Assembly: GCF_017744095.1 (NCBI RefSeq)
Contig: NZ_JAGHQX010000007.1
Location: forward strand, 124,001 to 188,000
Source of the DNA: Shimia sp. R10_1
GTDB taxonomy: Bacteria > Pseudomonadota > Alphaproteobacteria > Rhodobacterales > Rhodobacteraceae
Direction: 5' to 3'
DNA length: 64,000 bases
Shown here: positions 27,472 to 36,903 of the stretch, piece by piece
How positions within the stretch are numbered: position 1 is the first letter of the stretch
Layout of the letters: each line of letters begins with the position of its first letter
The notes under the pieces: model-generated
What the model was told of the DNA's origin: nothing
The model's input: only the letters and a program-made list of their open reading frames with translations
The model's database searches: none
Translations under genes and position numbers: made by a program

Positions 27472-28241
27472 AACGGCTTGAGGGAAAAAATGCGCTGATC
27501 ACCGGCGCTGCGCGCGGCATCGGACTGGCCTTTGCGCGGGCCTATATCGCCGAAGGCGCGCGTGTTGCGCTGGCTGACATCGATATTGATCAGGCGCAGG
27601 CCGCCGCGCAGGCATTGGGAGATCGCGCAAAGGCGGTTCGCATGGATGTTGCGGATCAGCACAGCATTGACTCAGCTGTTGCCGAAACCGCAGACGCCTT
27701 TGGGCACATCGACATTCTGATCAACAATGCTGCGGTGTTCACAGCTGCCCCGATCTGCGAAATCACCCGTGCAGACTATGTGCGCGCGTTTGAGATCAAT
27801 GTCGCCGGGACTTTGTTTACGCTACAGGCGGTTGCGCGCCACATGATCGCAAACGGCATCCAAGGCCACATCATAAATATGGCCAGTCAGGCTGGTAGGC
27901 GCGGGGAAAGCCTTGTGGGGGTCTATTGCGCCAGCAAGGCTGCGGTGATTTCCCTGACACAGTCTGCGGGTCTGAATTTGATTGCCCATGGCATCAACGT
28001 GAATGCAATTGCGCCGGGCGTGGTTGATGGCGCGCACTGGGATGAAGTTGATGCGCTTTTTGCCAAATACGAAGGCAAGCCACTGGGGCAAAAGAAAAAA
28101 GAGGTAGGCGCGGCAGTGCCCATAGGGCGTATGGGGACCGCTGAGGATTTGTGCGGCATGGCCGTTTTCCTCGCCAGCCCAGAGGCGCATTACGTGGTGG
28201 CGCAGACCTATAATGTGGATGGTGGGAACTGGATGAGCTGA
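27468..28241 (+). CDS. smoS: Sorbitol dehydrogenase, short-chain dehydrogenase family
   Basis: 257 aa. The nucleotide-binding turn is TGAARGIG (about 12-19), the acidic cofactor selector ADIDID follows beta-2 (NAD preference), then NNAAVF, and the catalytic Ser-Tyr-Lys set is in NMASQAG and YCASK. The text from [20 protein letters not shown] through the C-terminal [10 protein letters not shown] is almost that of Rhodobacter sphaeroides SmoS as I recall it. It oxidises D-sorbitol to fructose and related polyols with NAD. The start at 27468 overlaps the smoK stop; the frame is open upstream to 27276 but this start yields the family N-terminus. Confidence 0.92.
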   Translation: MKRLEGKNALITGAARGIGLAFARAYIAEGARVALADIDIDQAQAAAQALGDRAKAVRMDVADQHSIDSAVAETADAFGHIDILINNAAVFTAAPICEITRADYVRAFEINVAGTLFTLQAVARHMIANGIQGHIINMASQAGRRGESLVGVYCASKAAVISLTQSAGLNLIAHGINVNAIAPGVVDGAHWDEVDALFAKYEGKPLGQKKKEVGAAVPIGRMGTAEDLCGMAVFLASPEAHYVVAQTYNVDGGNWMS

Positions 28242-29743
28242 TGAAACGCCCTGATCCCAAACCCGCCGCCGTCCCGCTTTCAGAGCGCACATTGACCCAA
28301 TTGCCCGACAGCGTGAAGGTTCCGCGTTACGACCGTCGCAAGATCACACCGGGCATCATTCACATTGGTCTGGGGAATTTTCACAGGGCCCATCAGTCCT
28401 GGTATCTGCACCGTCTGATGCAGCAAGGGTTGGCCTCAGATTGGGGCATCATTGGCGCAGGGGTCCGTCCAAACGACGCAGAGATGCGACGTCGTTTGCG
28501 AGAGCAGGATTGTCTGACCACCTTGATAGAACTTGATCCGATGACCTCAGATATCGAAGTTGTCGGACCCATGATCGATTTCTTGCCGGTGGAGCCTGCC
28601 AATGGGGCGCTGATCAGCGCGATGAGCGCGCCGGAGATCCGCATCGTGTCGCTGACGGTGACAGAAGGGGGCTATTATCAAACAGAAGATGGGGCTTTTG
28701 ACGCAAACCATCCCGATATTGCGCATGACGCAGCGTATCCTGATCAGCCCACCACAGCCTTTGGCGCAATGGTGGCGGCTTATCGGGCCCGCCGCGCAGC
28801 TGGGCTTGCGCCCTTTACCGGGCAAAGCTGTGACAATCTTCAGAACAATGGGGACGTATTGCAGCGCACCATCGTCGGGCTTGCCCGCCTGTCTGATCCC
28901 ACGCTCGCCGAGTGGATTGCTGAGAAAGCAAGCTTTCCCAATGCCATGGTCGATTGCATTGTTCCTGCGACCGGCGCAGCAGAGCGTGCCGCAGTCCAAG
29001 ATCTCGGCATTGAAGATGCAGCGCCTGTGACGCATGAAAACTATCGGCAATGGGTGCTACAAGATCGCTTTTGCGCAGGCCGCCCCCCATGGGAGCGCGC
29101 TGGTGTGACCATCACAGATAACGTGCACGCCTATGAACGGATGAAAATACGTGTTCTGAATGCGGGGCATCAGATCTTGGCCAATGTTGGCGAAGTCCTT
29201 GGATTACAAACGATTTCTGACTGTATGCAGGATCCAGACACGGCTGCGTTTTTCTGCAAGGTACAGCAAGAGGAGGTGCTGCCTTACGTGGAGAGCGTGG
29301 GTGACACGTCGCCTCAAGACTATTTGGAATTGATCAAGCGGCGCTTCTCCAATCCCATGATAAACGACACCACCCGCCGTGTCGCCTTTGACGGCTCCGC
29401 ACGCCATCCGGGGTTTGTGTTGCCCATTTTGCGCGATGCCATCGCAGCAGGGGGCGCGCTCTCTGGCCTTGCACTGGTGGAAGCACTGTGGGCGCGGATG
29501 TGTTTGGGAGAACGCGAAGATGGCAGCACAATTGCGCCAAATGATCCGCATTGGGATGATCTCCACCGCTTGGCGCAACGTGCTCGCTCAGATCCGGACG
29601 CATGGCTCGAAAATGGGCAGATTTACGGTGATTTGAAAGACCATCGCGCTTTCAATCAAGCTTTTGGGTTTTGGCTCACGTGGATTGGTCAAAAAGGGGC
29701 GAGATCTGCGTTGCGCCATTATGTGTCTGGGGCAGACATCTGA
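28241..29743 (+). CDS. mtlK: Mannitol 2-dehydrogenase
   Basis: 500 aa, long-chain mannitol dehydrogenase family. The N-terminal Rossmann part has IIHIGLGNFHRAHQ (near residue 33), and the catalytic region has the family pattern VDCIVPAT and MKIRVLNAGHQILANVG, with the polyol-binding Lys/Asn/His set in ERMKIRVLNAGH. It oxidises D-mannitol to D-fructose with NAD. Its start shares a base with the smoS stop. No fructokinase is in the window, so the fructose formed must be handled elsewhere. Confidence 0.93.
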   Translation: MKRPDPKPAAVPLSERTLTQLPDSVKVPRYDRRKITPGIIHIGLGNFHRAHQSWYLHRLMQQGLASDWGIIGAGVRPNDAEMRRRLREQDCLTTLIELDPMTSDIEVVGPMIDFLPVEPANGALISAMSAPEIRIVSLTVTEGGYYQTEDGAFDANHPDIAHDAAYPDQPTTAFGAMVAAYRARRAAGLAPFTGQSCDNLQNNGDVLQRTIVGLARLSDPTLAEWIAEKASFPNAMVDCIVPATGAAERAAVQDLGIEDAAPVTHENYRQWVLQDRFCAGRPPWERAGVTITDNVHAYERMKIRVLNAGHQILANVGEVLGLQTISDCMQDPDTAAFFCKVQQEEVLPYVESVGDTSPQDYLELIKRRFSNPMINDTTRRVAFDGSARHPGFVLPILRDAIAAGGALSGLALVEALWARMCLGEREDGSTIAPNDPHWDDLHRLAQRARSDPDAWLENGQIYGDLKDHRAFNQAFGFWLTWIGQKGARSALRHYVSGADI

Positions 29744-29898
29744 ACGGCTTCGCCAAACGGTACGCACTATCTGCTGCAGACCGCAGTGCCGTTAGCGCGA
29801 CTTGGCCCCTCAGATCCCGCAATTACTTTGAAATTTTCAAAGCAATGCTTTCATAGTGTGACAAAGTTCCGCCTGTTCATAGGAAGTCACCCAACCAG

Positions 29899-30873
29899 AT
29901 GCCCCGTCCCGCCGCGTCCAAAGATCTGACCCTCAAAGCACTCGAGTTATTCCAAATTTGTGCAGAACGCGGCTCCCTGCAAAGGGCCGCAACGGAAACG
30001 GGGCTGACCATCAGCACCGTGTCGCACCATCTGCGCAATCTCGAAAACCACCTTGGGGTCGATCTGTTCGATCATGCCCGCAGGCCAATGGTGCTGACCC
30101 CCAAGGGGCGGGTTTTTCTGCGCAATATAGATGCGGCGTTGATTGCCATTCGCCAAGCTGTCGCAGAGGCCTCATCCGGCAGCGTTGATCAGGCGCGCCA
30201 TCTGAGAATTGGCACAATCGAGGATTTTGAAAGCGATTTGATCCCTGAATTGGCGGTGTACCTTTCGGGGCAGATGCCAGCGTGCGACTTTCTGTATCAA
30301 ACAGATGTCAGCCATAGGATCATCGACCTGTTGCGCAATCGGCATCTGGATCTTGGCATCACCACATTGCCAGAGGACAGGCAGAAAGATGTGCAGGTGC
30401 GGCCGCTGTTACGTGATCCATTTGTCGTCGTGGTGCCGCGCACCGCCGAGGCATCTTTGGCAGACATCATCGCAGGGCGGTCACAGCTGCCTTTTTTGCG
30501 ATTTTCCAGCAACCTGATCATCGCCCGGCACATCGACTCCCAATTGCGGCGCCTTGGGATGCAAACCGGGTCCCATTTTGAATGCAGCAACAATCAAACC
30601 CTTATGGCCATGGTCGCGGCCGGCGCAGGCTGGGCCATCACCACGCCTTTGCTTGTGTCACGAGCAAAACCCTTTCAGGCGCAGTTGGTGATGCATCGGT
30701 TCCCGAAAAAGAGCTTTGCGCGCACGCTTGCCCTTGTTGCCACGCCAGATTGCGCCGGGCCTGTGCTGGATCTGATTGATGGCAAAATGCGGCAGATGCT
30801 TGGCGCGCGTATTCTGTCTCCGCAGCACCAGCAAACGCCCTGGCTGGCTGAGGATTTCAGGCTGCTCACGTGA
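29899..30873 (+). CDS. LysR family transcriptional regulator
   Basis: 324 aa. Winged helix-turn-helix at residues 8-67 (KALELFQICAERGSLQRAATE, ISTVSHHLRNLENHLGVDLF), then a substrate-binding domain from about residue 95. It lies on the same strand between mtlK and the FAD/GcvT oxidoreductase, 155 bases after the former and 165 before the latter. The more likely target is the oxidoreductase, whose upstream region carries a perfect palindrome, but the polyol locus cannot be excluded. AGGAAG lies 12 bases before the ATG. Confidence 0.85.
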   Translation: MPRPAASKDLTLKALELFQICAERGSLQRAATETGLTISTVSHHLRNLENHLGVDLFDHARRPMVLTPKGRVFLRNIDAALIAIRQAVAEASSGSVDQARHLRIGTIEDFESDLIPELAVYLSGQMPACDFLYQTDVSHRIIDLLRNRHLDLGITTLPEDRQKDVQVRPLLRDPFVVVVPRTAEASLADIIAGRSQLPFLRFSSNLIIARHIDSQLRRLGMQTGSHFECSNNQTLMAMVAAGAGWAITTPLLVSRAKPFQAQLVMHRFPKKSFARTLALVATPDCAGPVLDLIDGKMRQMLGARILSPQHQQTPWLAEDFRLLT

Positions 30874-30937
30874 CTGGCAAGCGCTTGCGCAAAACCTTTC
30901 TGTGCGCAGGCGGCGCAATGGGGCGTTCGTCAATTTG

Positions 30938-30954
30938 TCGAAATATAATTTCGA
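30938..30954. promoter_or_regulatory. Palindrome upstream of the FAD/GcvT oxidoreductase gene
   Basis: TCGAAATATAATTTCGA is a perfect inverted repeat of 7+7 bases around ATA, about 85 bases before the ATG at 31039. Such an AT-rich dyad of this size fits a LysR-type site, and a LysR gene ends 65 bases upstream. Binding is not shown. Confidence 0.45.
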
Positions 30955-31038
30955 TATTTTTGGATCAAAGCGCCAAGGGCTTGTGTGCATCGCCCCAATC
31001 TACCTTCATCTGACGAATGAGTTTGGGAGGGCACAATC

Positions 31039-33474
31039 ATGAAAACGCGCACAAAGGTTGTGGTGATCGGTGGTGGCATTGCCGGATGTTCGACATTGTA
31101 CCATCTGACGCAAGAAGGCTGGAGCGATGTCGTCTTGGTGGAACGCAATGAACTGACCAGCGGCACAACGTGGCACTCAGCGGCTCAGGTGACCAATTTT
31201 GGCATGAACCAGACTATGGTTGGCCTGAAAAGCCATTCCATCGCACTTTACAAAAAGCTCTCCGAAAATCCCGAGTATCCCATCAATTATCATCATGGCG
31301 ACGGGGGGATCCGTCTTGCCAACACCGAAGCGCAAATGCAGGGATATCGCCATTTTGCCTCCATGGCGCGGGGCATGGACGTGGATTTTGAGGTGATCGA
31401 CGCCGCCGAATGCGCACGCCGGCATCCGCTGATCTCGACCACCAATCTATTGGGGGGCCTTTGGGATCCGCTGGATGGGGATATTGACCCTGCACAGCTT
31501 TGTCAGGCGCTCGCGTATCATGCGCGCAAGGCCGGGGCCGAAGTCTACCGCAACACCCCGGTGACGGCGCTCACGCAACACAAAGATGACACCTGGACGG
31601 TGCACACCGAAAAGGGCGATATCGACTGTGATATCGTGGTCAACGCCTGTGGCTACCGCGTGAATGAGGTGGGCGCGATGATGGGGGTGCATCACCCCGT
31701 TGCCTCTATGGAGCATCAGTATTTCCTGACCGAAGACATTCCAGAGATCGCCGCAGCTGGCCACAGGATGCCCCTGCTGCGCTGTCCGATCAGCGATTAC
31801 TACAGCCGTCAGGAAAAGGGCGGTCTGCTTGTTGGGTTCTATGAGCAGGCTTGCAAAACCTGGGGCATGGACGGGATTGATCCGAATTTTGTCAATGCGC
31901 TCTGCCCGGATGATCTGGACCGGGTGATGGATGTCCTCGCCGGGGCGTTTGAGCGGATGCCCGCATTGGAGCGCACGGGGATCCGGTCTGTTGTCAACGG
32001 CCCGATCACCTACACCATTGACGGTGCACCTTTGGTGGGGCCGATCCCGGGCAAGCGCAATGCCTTTTGCATCATCGGACTGCGCGCGGGACTGGGCGAG
32101 GGCGGAGGGCATGGATGGTTGCTGGCCCAGCAGATCGTGCATGGGGAGGCCTGTTATGACACTTGGTGCATTGATCCACGTCGCTTTACCGGCCATGCCA
32201 ATGTGGAGCTGACCGCGCTGAAGGCCATCGAAGACTACCAAAACGAATTTCGGTTTCATTTCCCACATGAACACCGCCCCGCTGGACGACCCGCCAAAAC
32301 CACGCCCCTCACGCCCATCCTTGCAGCAGAAGGGGCGGAATTTACGGTTGTGAATGGCTGGGAGCGCATGGATTACCTCAAACCGTTTCCAGACTTCCAC
32401 CCCTCGCTCAGCTTTGATTTTGATGAAACCTTTGAATGCGTCGCGGCCGAAGTCCACAATGTTCAAACCAATGTCGGGCTCTGTGAAGTCAACGGGTTCA
32501 ACCGGATTGAAATCACCGGCGATGATCGACATGCGTTTCTGGATCGGATGTTCTGTGGCGCGGTGTCCAGACGGCCGGGACGCGTTGGGCTGGGATATCT
32601 GCTGAACGATCACGGCATGCTGAAGGGCGAGGCCACGCTCGCCAATTTGCCCGCATCAGACCGCGGGCCCGCCCGTGTGTGGTACGGCTCTGCCGCTGCC
32701 AGTGAATTTCATGACATGGACTGGCTAACGCAACATCTGCGCGCGGATGAGGATGTGCAGCTGCGTTCACTCACCAACGACCAGACCATTCTGGTGCTGG
32801 CGGGCCCCCGTGCCCGTGACGTCTTGGCGGCCTGCGCACGGGGCGACTGGTCCAACGCGGCTTTCCCATGGCTATCTGTGCGCGAATGCTTCATCGGATT
32901 TGCACCGGCCACAGTCATGCGGGTCTCCTTTTCCGGTGAGCTGGCCTATGAGATTCATGTGCCCAATGCATCGCTCTATGCGGCCTATTTGGCCCTGCGT
33001 GAGGCTGGGAAAGCCTTTGACTTAAAGCTCTTTGGTGCCCGTGCGGTCGATCAGATGCGTCTGGAAAAAGGGTTCTTGCACTGGAAGGCAGACATTCTGA
33101 CCGAATTTGATCCTTTCGAAACCGGACTGGCGCGGTTCGTCAAGACAGATAAAGCGGCCTTTGTGGGCAAAGACGCCCTGCTGGCGCGACAGGCCAAAGG
33201 TCCGGATAAAACGCTTGTTACGCTGAAAGTCGCGGCGACCCATGCACCCGCGCATGGAGGCGCCTCTTTGATGCAGGCGGGACGGGTTGTCGGCACGGTG
33301 ACATCAGGGGGCTGGGGGCACCGCGTCAACATGAACCTGGCCTATGCCTTTGTGCAGCCAGACTTTGCGACAATCGGCACCGTGCTTTCACTTGATACGT
33401 GCGGCGCGCAAGTCGCCGCAGAAGTGATTGCGCCCTGTCCTTATGATCACGCGCATACCCGCATGCGGTCCTGA
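31039..33474 (+). CDS. FAD-dependent dimethylglycine/sarcosine dehydrogenase family protein with GcvT domain
   Basis: 811 aa. The N-terminal half is a DAO-type flavoprotein: dinucleotide motif VIGGGIAGCS (near residue 8), then SGTTWHSAAQVTNFG, where the His (about residue 48) fits the covalently bound FAD of dimethylglycine dehydrogenase. The C-terminal half (from about 430) is a GcvT-type folate-binding aminomethyltransferase domain with FSGELAYEIHVP and MRLEKGFLHWKADI. Such proteins demethylate dimethylglycine or sarcosine and pass the one-carbon unit to tetrahydrofolate. With gbcAB 14 kb away it could continue glycine betaine breakdown. The exact substrate is uncertain because many paralogues exist in marine alphaproteobacteria. 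GGGAGG precedes the start. Confidence 0.8.
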   Translation: MKTRTKVVVIGGGIAGCSTLYHLTQEGWSDVVLVERNELTSGTTWHSAAQVTNFGMNQTMVGLKSHSIALYKKLSENPEYPINYHHGDGGIRLANTEAQMQGYRHFASMARGMDVDFEVIDAAECARRHPLISTTNLLGGLWDPLDGDIDPAQLCQALAYHARKAGAEVYRNTPVTALTQHKDDTWTVHTEKGDIDCDIVVNACGYRVNEVGAMMGVHHPVASMEHQYFLTEDIPEIAAAGHRMPLLRCPISDYYSRQEKGGLLVGFYEQACKTWGMDGIDPNFVNALCPDDLDRVMDVLAGAFERMPALERTGIRSVVNGPITYTIDGAPLVGPIPGKRNAFCIIGLRAGLGEGGGHGWLLAQQIVHGEACYDTWCIDPRRFTGHANVELTALKAIEDYQNEFRFHFPHEHRPAGRPAKTTPLTPILAAEGAEFTVVNGWERMDYLKPFPDFHPSLSFDFDETFECVAAEVHNVQTNVGLCEVNGFNRIEITGDDRHAFLDRMFCGAVSRRPGRVGLGYLLNDHGMLKGEATLANLPASDRGPARVWYGSAAASEFHDMDWLTQHLRADEDVQLRSLTNDQTILVLAGPRARDVLAACARGDWSNAAFPWLSVRECFIGFAPATVMRVSFSGELAYEIHVPNASLYAAYLALREAGKAFDLKLFGARAVDQMRLEKGFLHWKADILTEFDPFETGLARFVKTDKAAFVGKDALLARQAKGPDKTLVTLKVAATHAPAHGGASLMQAGRVVGTVTSGGWGHRVNMNLAYAFVQPDFATIGTVLSLDTCGAQVAAEVIAPCPYDHAHTRMRS

Positions 33475-33540
33475 ACGCAGCACAATGCAACCCAGCGAAA
33501 CTTTGCTAGGAAAGCAGCATGAATGCCGCCGTCCTGAGGG

Positions 33541-34035
33541 TCAGTTCAAGATTGCGATCGACACTGTGAGCAGAGTCGCAAAACTGACCCAGGCCAGATA
33601 CGGCACAAACGCCCAAGCAGACAACCGATCACGCTGCCAGCTGCGCGTGATGAATAGGGCGATACTGACCCACAGGGCTATGATCACCACAACCGCAAGC
33701 CAGGGGGTGTGCAGTCCGAAAAACACGGGAGACCAGGCAAAATTCAATCCCAGCTGGAGCCGCCACAGAGACCACTGTCCCCCCGCATGGCGCGCTTCAA
33801 ATTGGCGCCATCCAACCATGGCAATCACTGCATAAAGCGCTGTCCATACAGGACCAAACACCCAGTTCGGGGGATTGAAGTCGGGCTTTACAAGCGCGCT
33901 GTACCACGCGCCCGGCGCGGTCAAAATGCCAATGGAGAGCCCACCGCCCATAACCAGCATGAAAAGCAAAACGCGCATCGGCCAGTTGCGGGCAAGGTCT
34001 TGCCGCGCGGTTCCCGCAGCGTGATCATTCAGCAT
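33541..34035 (-). CDS. tspO: TspO/MBR family tryptophan-rich sensory protein
   Basis: 164 aa with five membrane helices. The family signature is clear: WYSALVKPDFNPPNWVFGPVW, then LQLGLNFAWSPVFFG and WVSFATLL. TspO proteins bind tetrapyrroles and in Rhodobacter modulate photosynthesis and porphyrin-related gene expression. The start overlaps the stop of the upstream secreted-protein gene, so both are coupled. It converges with the FAD oxidoreductase across a 66-base gap in which I see no clear terminator. Confidence 0.9.
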   Translation of the reverse strand: MLNDHAAGTARQDLARNWPMRVLLFMLVMGGGLSIGILTAPGAWYSALVKPDFNPPNWVFGPVWTALYAVIAMVGWRQFEARHAGGQWSLWRLQLGLNFAWSPVFFGLHTPWLAVVVIIALWVSIALFITRSWQRDRLSAWAFVPYLAWVSFATLLTVSIAILN

Positions 34036-34538
34036 GTGGTGACCGGAAGCGCGGCAATGGCGTTGGCGGAAAAGGCTGCGGTTTCATCAGTCCCGCTCTG
34101 TGCCAAAGACACGGTGGCCCCAGCAATTTCAGCGTCCGTCACAGTGATGGAGCGTGTCCCAATGGTGTCGTCGACATCAATCGTGAACACAACGCGCTGC
34201 CCCGGGGCAAGCGCCGAAATTTCAAGCGCAACAGAGGTCTGGCCGTCAGCGACCGTGGGCAAGGATGTCAGGGCGTCTTGGCCCTCAACGATTTGGAAAG
34301 GCTGAAAAACCTCCAAACCCGCGCCTCCGCCTGCAACGTCAAAGACCAGCGCGCCGTTGGAGTTTTCGAGATCAACAGTGACAATTCCTTCGCGCATCGT
34401 GCAGGCGCCCACATTCTGTATCTCAAACCGATCTTTCGGCGCCCCCTCGATGAACGTGACGTGGATATCAGCCTTCGCTTCTGTAGAGAGCAATATGGCT
34501 CCAAACATCGCGGTGATCCAGTGTGCAGAGCTGCGCAT
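34029..34538 (-). CDS. Secreted hypothetical protein (possible aggregation-factor-core-like)
   Basis: 169 aa from the ATG at 34538, chosen because GAAAGGA lies about seven bases upstream; a longer frame starts at 34568. A signal peptide is visible (hydrophobic ITAMFGAILLS, then TEAKA-DI). The mature part is beta-rich with two Cys residues (one near VGACTMREG, one as the last residue) and the text IHVTFIEGAPKDRFEI. Rhodobacterial proteins with this type of sequence are often annotated 'aggregation factor core'; I treat that as a label and not a function. Co-translated with tspO. Confidence 0.7.
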   Translation of the reverse strand: MRSSAHWITAMFGAILLSTEAKADIHVTFIEGAPKDRFEIQNVGACTMREGIVTVDLENSNGALVFDVAGGGAGLEVFQPFQIVEGQDALTSLPTVADGQTSVALEISALAPGQRVVFTIDVDDTIGTRSITVTDAEIAGATVSLAQSGTDETAAFSANAIAALPVTTC

Positions 34539-34681
34539 CAAATGTCCTTTCAAATCTCTTGATGACACTACGGGACGGCCGGCCGGATGGATTAAACGTC
34601 ACCTCCGAGCTTGGTGTGGCGTCTTGCGATCCACAGGGCGCGCGTGTGATACGTAGCGCCGAGCGGAACGCCACCACGGGC

Positions 34682-35935
34682 TTATGGGCTGGATTGGTTG
34701 AACACCGCGATGATCGCGTCATCCGTCATTGCCGTGTCTGTGCTCAGCATGCGTTTGATCTGCTGTTGCAGCGCGACAGGGCAGGGCAGCAATAGGCCGG
34801 TTTGAGGCAAAACCAGCACCGGTCTGGCGGGGGTCGCTTGCGCAAGATAGTCCAGCTGCACATGCAACGCATCGGCGCAGGTTGCCTCGGGTTGATGTTC
34901 GGTGTGTAAGAACAGGCTGCGCTTGCTGTCGATCAATCGTGCAGCTTCTGACTGGTGATGTGCGGCACCGCGTTGCAGCCAGCCCTTGAGGAATGCGCGC
35001 TCTGATATGTGTCCGCCCAGCATTGTGCGGATCTGCAACGCTCCAGGATCCAGCGGCTTTGTACTGTTTTCCGTCTGTGCAGCCCTTTGGAAAAAGGCCC
35101 ATCGGTAACCGCGTTGCGCACGCGTGTTATAATAGTCCTCCCAGAACTGCCGGTTTTCAATGGGCAACAGGCGCTGGTCCTCTGGTTGTGCACTCTGGGG
35201 GGAATAATACGGCGCGACATAGGTCAACCCATAAGTTGCGGCCTCTGCGCTGAGAGCGCTGACAGAGGTGGGGCGCCAACTGTTTGCGGCAAATTCGTGC
35301 AACAGATAGTCAGGGTCGTGCTGTGAAAGTGCGGCAAGGCGCTGTGAAAGCACTGGCCGATCCTGCGCGGTGTGTCTTGAGAACTGCACCAGAATGCTTT
35401 GGATGGCCTGCTCTGCCGGCAGTCCAAGCTCAATCGCATCAGCAATCAGCGCCTGATAGGGCGCCAGCTGCGCCCAGCCTGCAGACGTGTTGTAGCCCAG
35501 TTGGAACACGCCGTCAGGAGCCAACGCCGCCTGGACAGCTTGCCACAAATCGGCGCGCGCTGCATCATCCACCCAGCTGTGAATGCCATTGGCAACGGCA
35601 AAATCAATGCCGCCAAGATCTGTGGGCGTCAGATCGGCAAACGACGCATGCCGAAACGACAGATTGGTCAATCTGAGCGTTTCCGCATCGCGTTGCGCGC
35701 GCTGAATATGTGCTGCGTTATGATCAATGCCGAGAAAGCTGGCCCACGGAAAGGCCTGCGCCAGCAGCAATAAGGTGAACCCAACACCGCACCCAAAATC
35801 GACATAGCGAAACGGGGCTGAAGGGTCGGCGACGGCACGCCCTTCCAGAAGGCAGGCGGCTGCGATTTTGCGCGGATCCATGTGTTGCGAAAACACCTGC
35901 GGATATGGGGCCTCTGAAAGGTCGGGCGCTGCCAT
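34682..35935 (-). CDS. Class I SAM-dependent methyltransferase with regulatory-type C-terminus
   Basis: 417 aa from the ATG at 35935, five bases past the stop of the sulfotransferase gene; the frame is open to 36004, but that start would overlap the upstream gene. Motif I is FRYVDFGCGVGFTLLLLAQ (near residue 45), followed by FLGIDHN and FAVANGIHSWVDDA (motifs II and IV). The C-terminal 200 residues, including LLHEFAANSWRPTSVSALSA, resemble the 'methyltransferase regulatory domain' family. Substrate unknown. Co-directional with a sulfotransferase, so it may modify the same surface or secreted compound. Confidence 0.78.
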   Translation of the reverse strand: MAAPDLSEAPYPQVFSQHMDPRKIAAACLLEGRAVADPSAPFRYVDFGCGVGFTLLLLAQAFPWASFLGIDHNAAHIQRAQRDAETLRLTNLSFRHASFADLTPTDLGGIDFAVANGIHSWVDDAARADLWQAVQAALAPDGVFQLGYNTSAGWAQLAPYQALIADAIELGLPAEQAIQSILVQFSRHTAQDRPVLSQRLAALSQHDPDYLLHEFAANSWRPTSVSALSAEAATYGLTYVAPYYSPQSAQPEDQRLLPIENRQFWEDYYNTRAQRGYRWAFFQRAAQTENSTKPLDPGALQIRTMLGGHISERAFLKGWLQRGAAHHQSEAARLIDSKRSLFLHTEHQPEATCADALHVQLDYLAQATPARPVLVLPQTGLLLPCPVALQQQIKRMLSTDTAMTDDAIIAVFNQSSP

Positions 35936-35937
35936 GG

Positions 35938-36771
35938 TTAAGGTGTCTGCGCTTTTGGCGCTGACAGGATAAAGCTTGCCTCCGTCTGCAGCGGATGGTT
36001 CCAAAAATCACGCCCGGCCAGTGGGTTTGTGATGCTGTCTGCCAATGCAGGTGGCTTGCGGTCAACACGCACGGCGCCTGTGACTCGATGCAGGCCGGGG
36101 GTGTTGAGAAAACGATCCAGCGCGGGCTGATCCGCGTCCAGATTGTCAAAGTCATGGTCAAACGGTTGCGCGCGCAGCAGGTCATAAAGGCGCGTAAGCG
36201 CATAGTGCGGCGCGGCTTGCAGCACCGCATGATCAAGCACAATCATGCGCGAACTGTGCCGCCCGAGCAGAGCGTCGCGCACCAAGGCAAGGGGGCGGCC
36301 TACCAAACCTTCGGGCGCAAGCAGCCGGTCCACCCGTTCCTGTGCTGTGGTGCCCGCTTTGAAAAGCTTGCTGTGCTGCACCGGATCCTGCTGATAGAGC
36401 CGCTCCAGCGACTGCAGCACCTCCACCGGGTCACGCACACACAAGATAAACTGGCACAGCGGGAACAGTGACACCAGCAGATCGACCTTGGACAGCCATC
36501 TGCGGCTGCTGTCAAACACCATGCCGGCGTCCGGCGCGGCGCAATGTACCGAGGACAGCACACTTTTGAGCAGCGCCTGACGCTGATCGCCATCGAGCAG
36601 CGCGCTTGCCTCGCTTGTGGTGTTGATCTGCGTATGAACCGCTTCCAGAAAGCTGCTGGCCGGGCTTGTGCCGGGCGCATGAAAATCGGGGTTCTGATGG
36701 AGCAAAGCAGCAAGCAGTGTGGAGCCCGACCGCGGCAGGCCCGCAATGAAATGAAACCGCTGTTCAGCCAC
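35938..36771 (-). CDS. Sulfotransferase family protein
   Basis: 277 aa. The 5'-phosphosulfate-binding loop is at the N-terminus (FIAGLPRSGSTLLAALL, residues 8-24), and the second PAPS motif is represented by FILCVRDPVEVLQSLERLY (near 108). Sulfotransferases of this bacterial group move sulfate from PAPS to sugars, lipids or proteins. It precedes the methyltransferase with a few bases between them and is divergent from the kinase-like gene at 36904. The acceptor is unknown. No signal peptide, so it is cytoplasmic. Confidence 0.85.
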   Translation of the reverse strand: MAEQRFHFIAGLPRSGSTLLAALLHQNPDFHAPGTSPASSFLEAVHTQINTTSEASALLDGDQRQALLKSVLSSVHCAAPDAGMVFDSSRRWLSKVDLLVSLFPLCQFILCVRDPVEVLQSLERLYQQDPVQHSKLFKAGTTAQERVDRLLAPEGLVGRPLALVRDALLGRHSSRMIVLDHAVLQAAPHYALTRLYDLLRAQPFDHDFDNLDADQPALDRFLNTPGLHRVTGAVRVDRKPPALADSITNPLAGRDFWNHPLQTEASFILSAPKAQTP

Positions 36772-36903
36772 GGGCAGCTGCCCTTCGGCTCACAGGCTGT
36801 GATGCCTTAATGCGACGCATACCGGTCGCTCCGCTGATAAAAATACAAACTCAAATCCAACTGTGCTACCACTACAACCAGTGTTAATTGAGTTCTTTTG
36901 TTC

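Noticed and set aside
36784-36903. Possible small gene in the divergent region between the sulfotransferase and kinase-like genes
   Set aside because: No frame with a start signal; the stretch is AT-richer and fits a divergent promoter.
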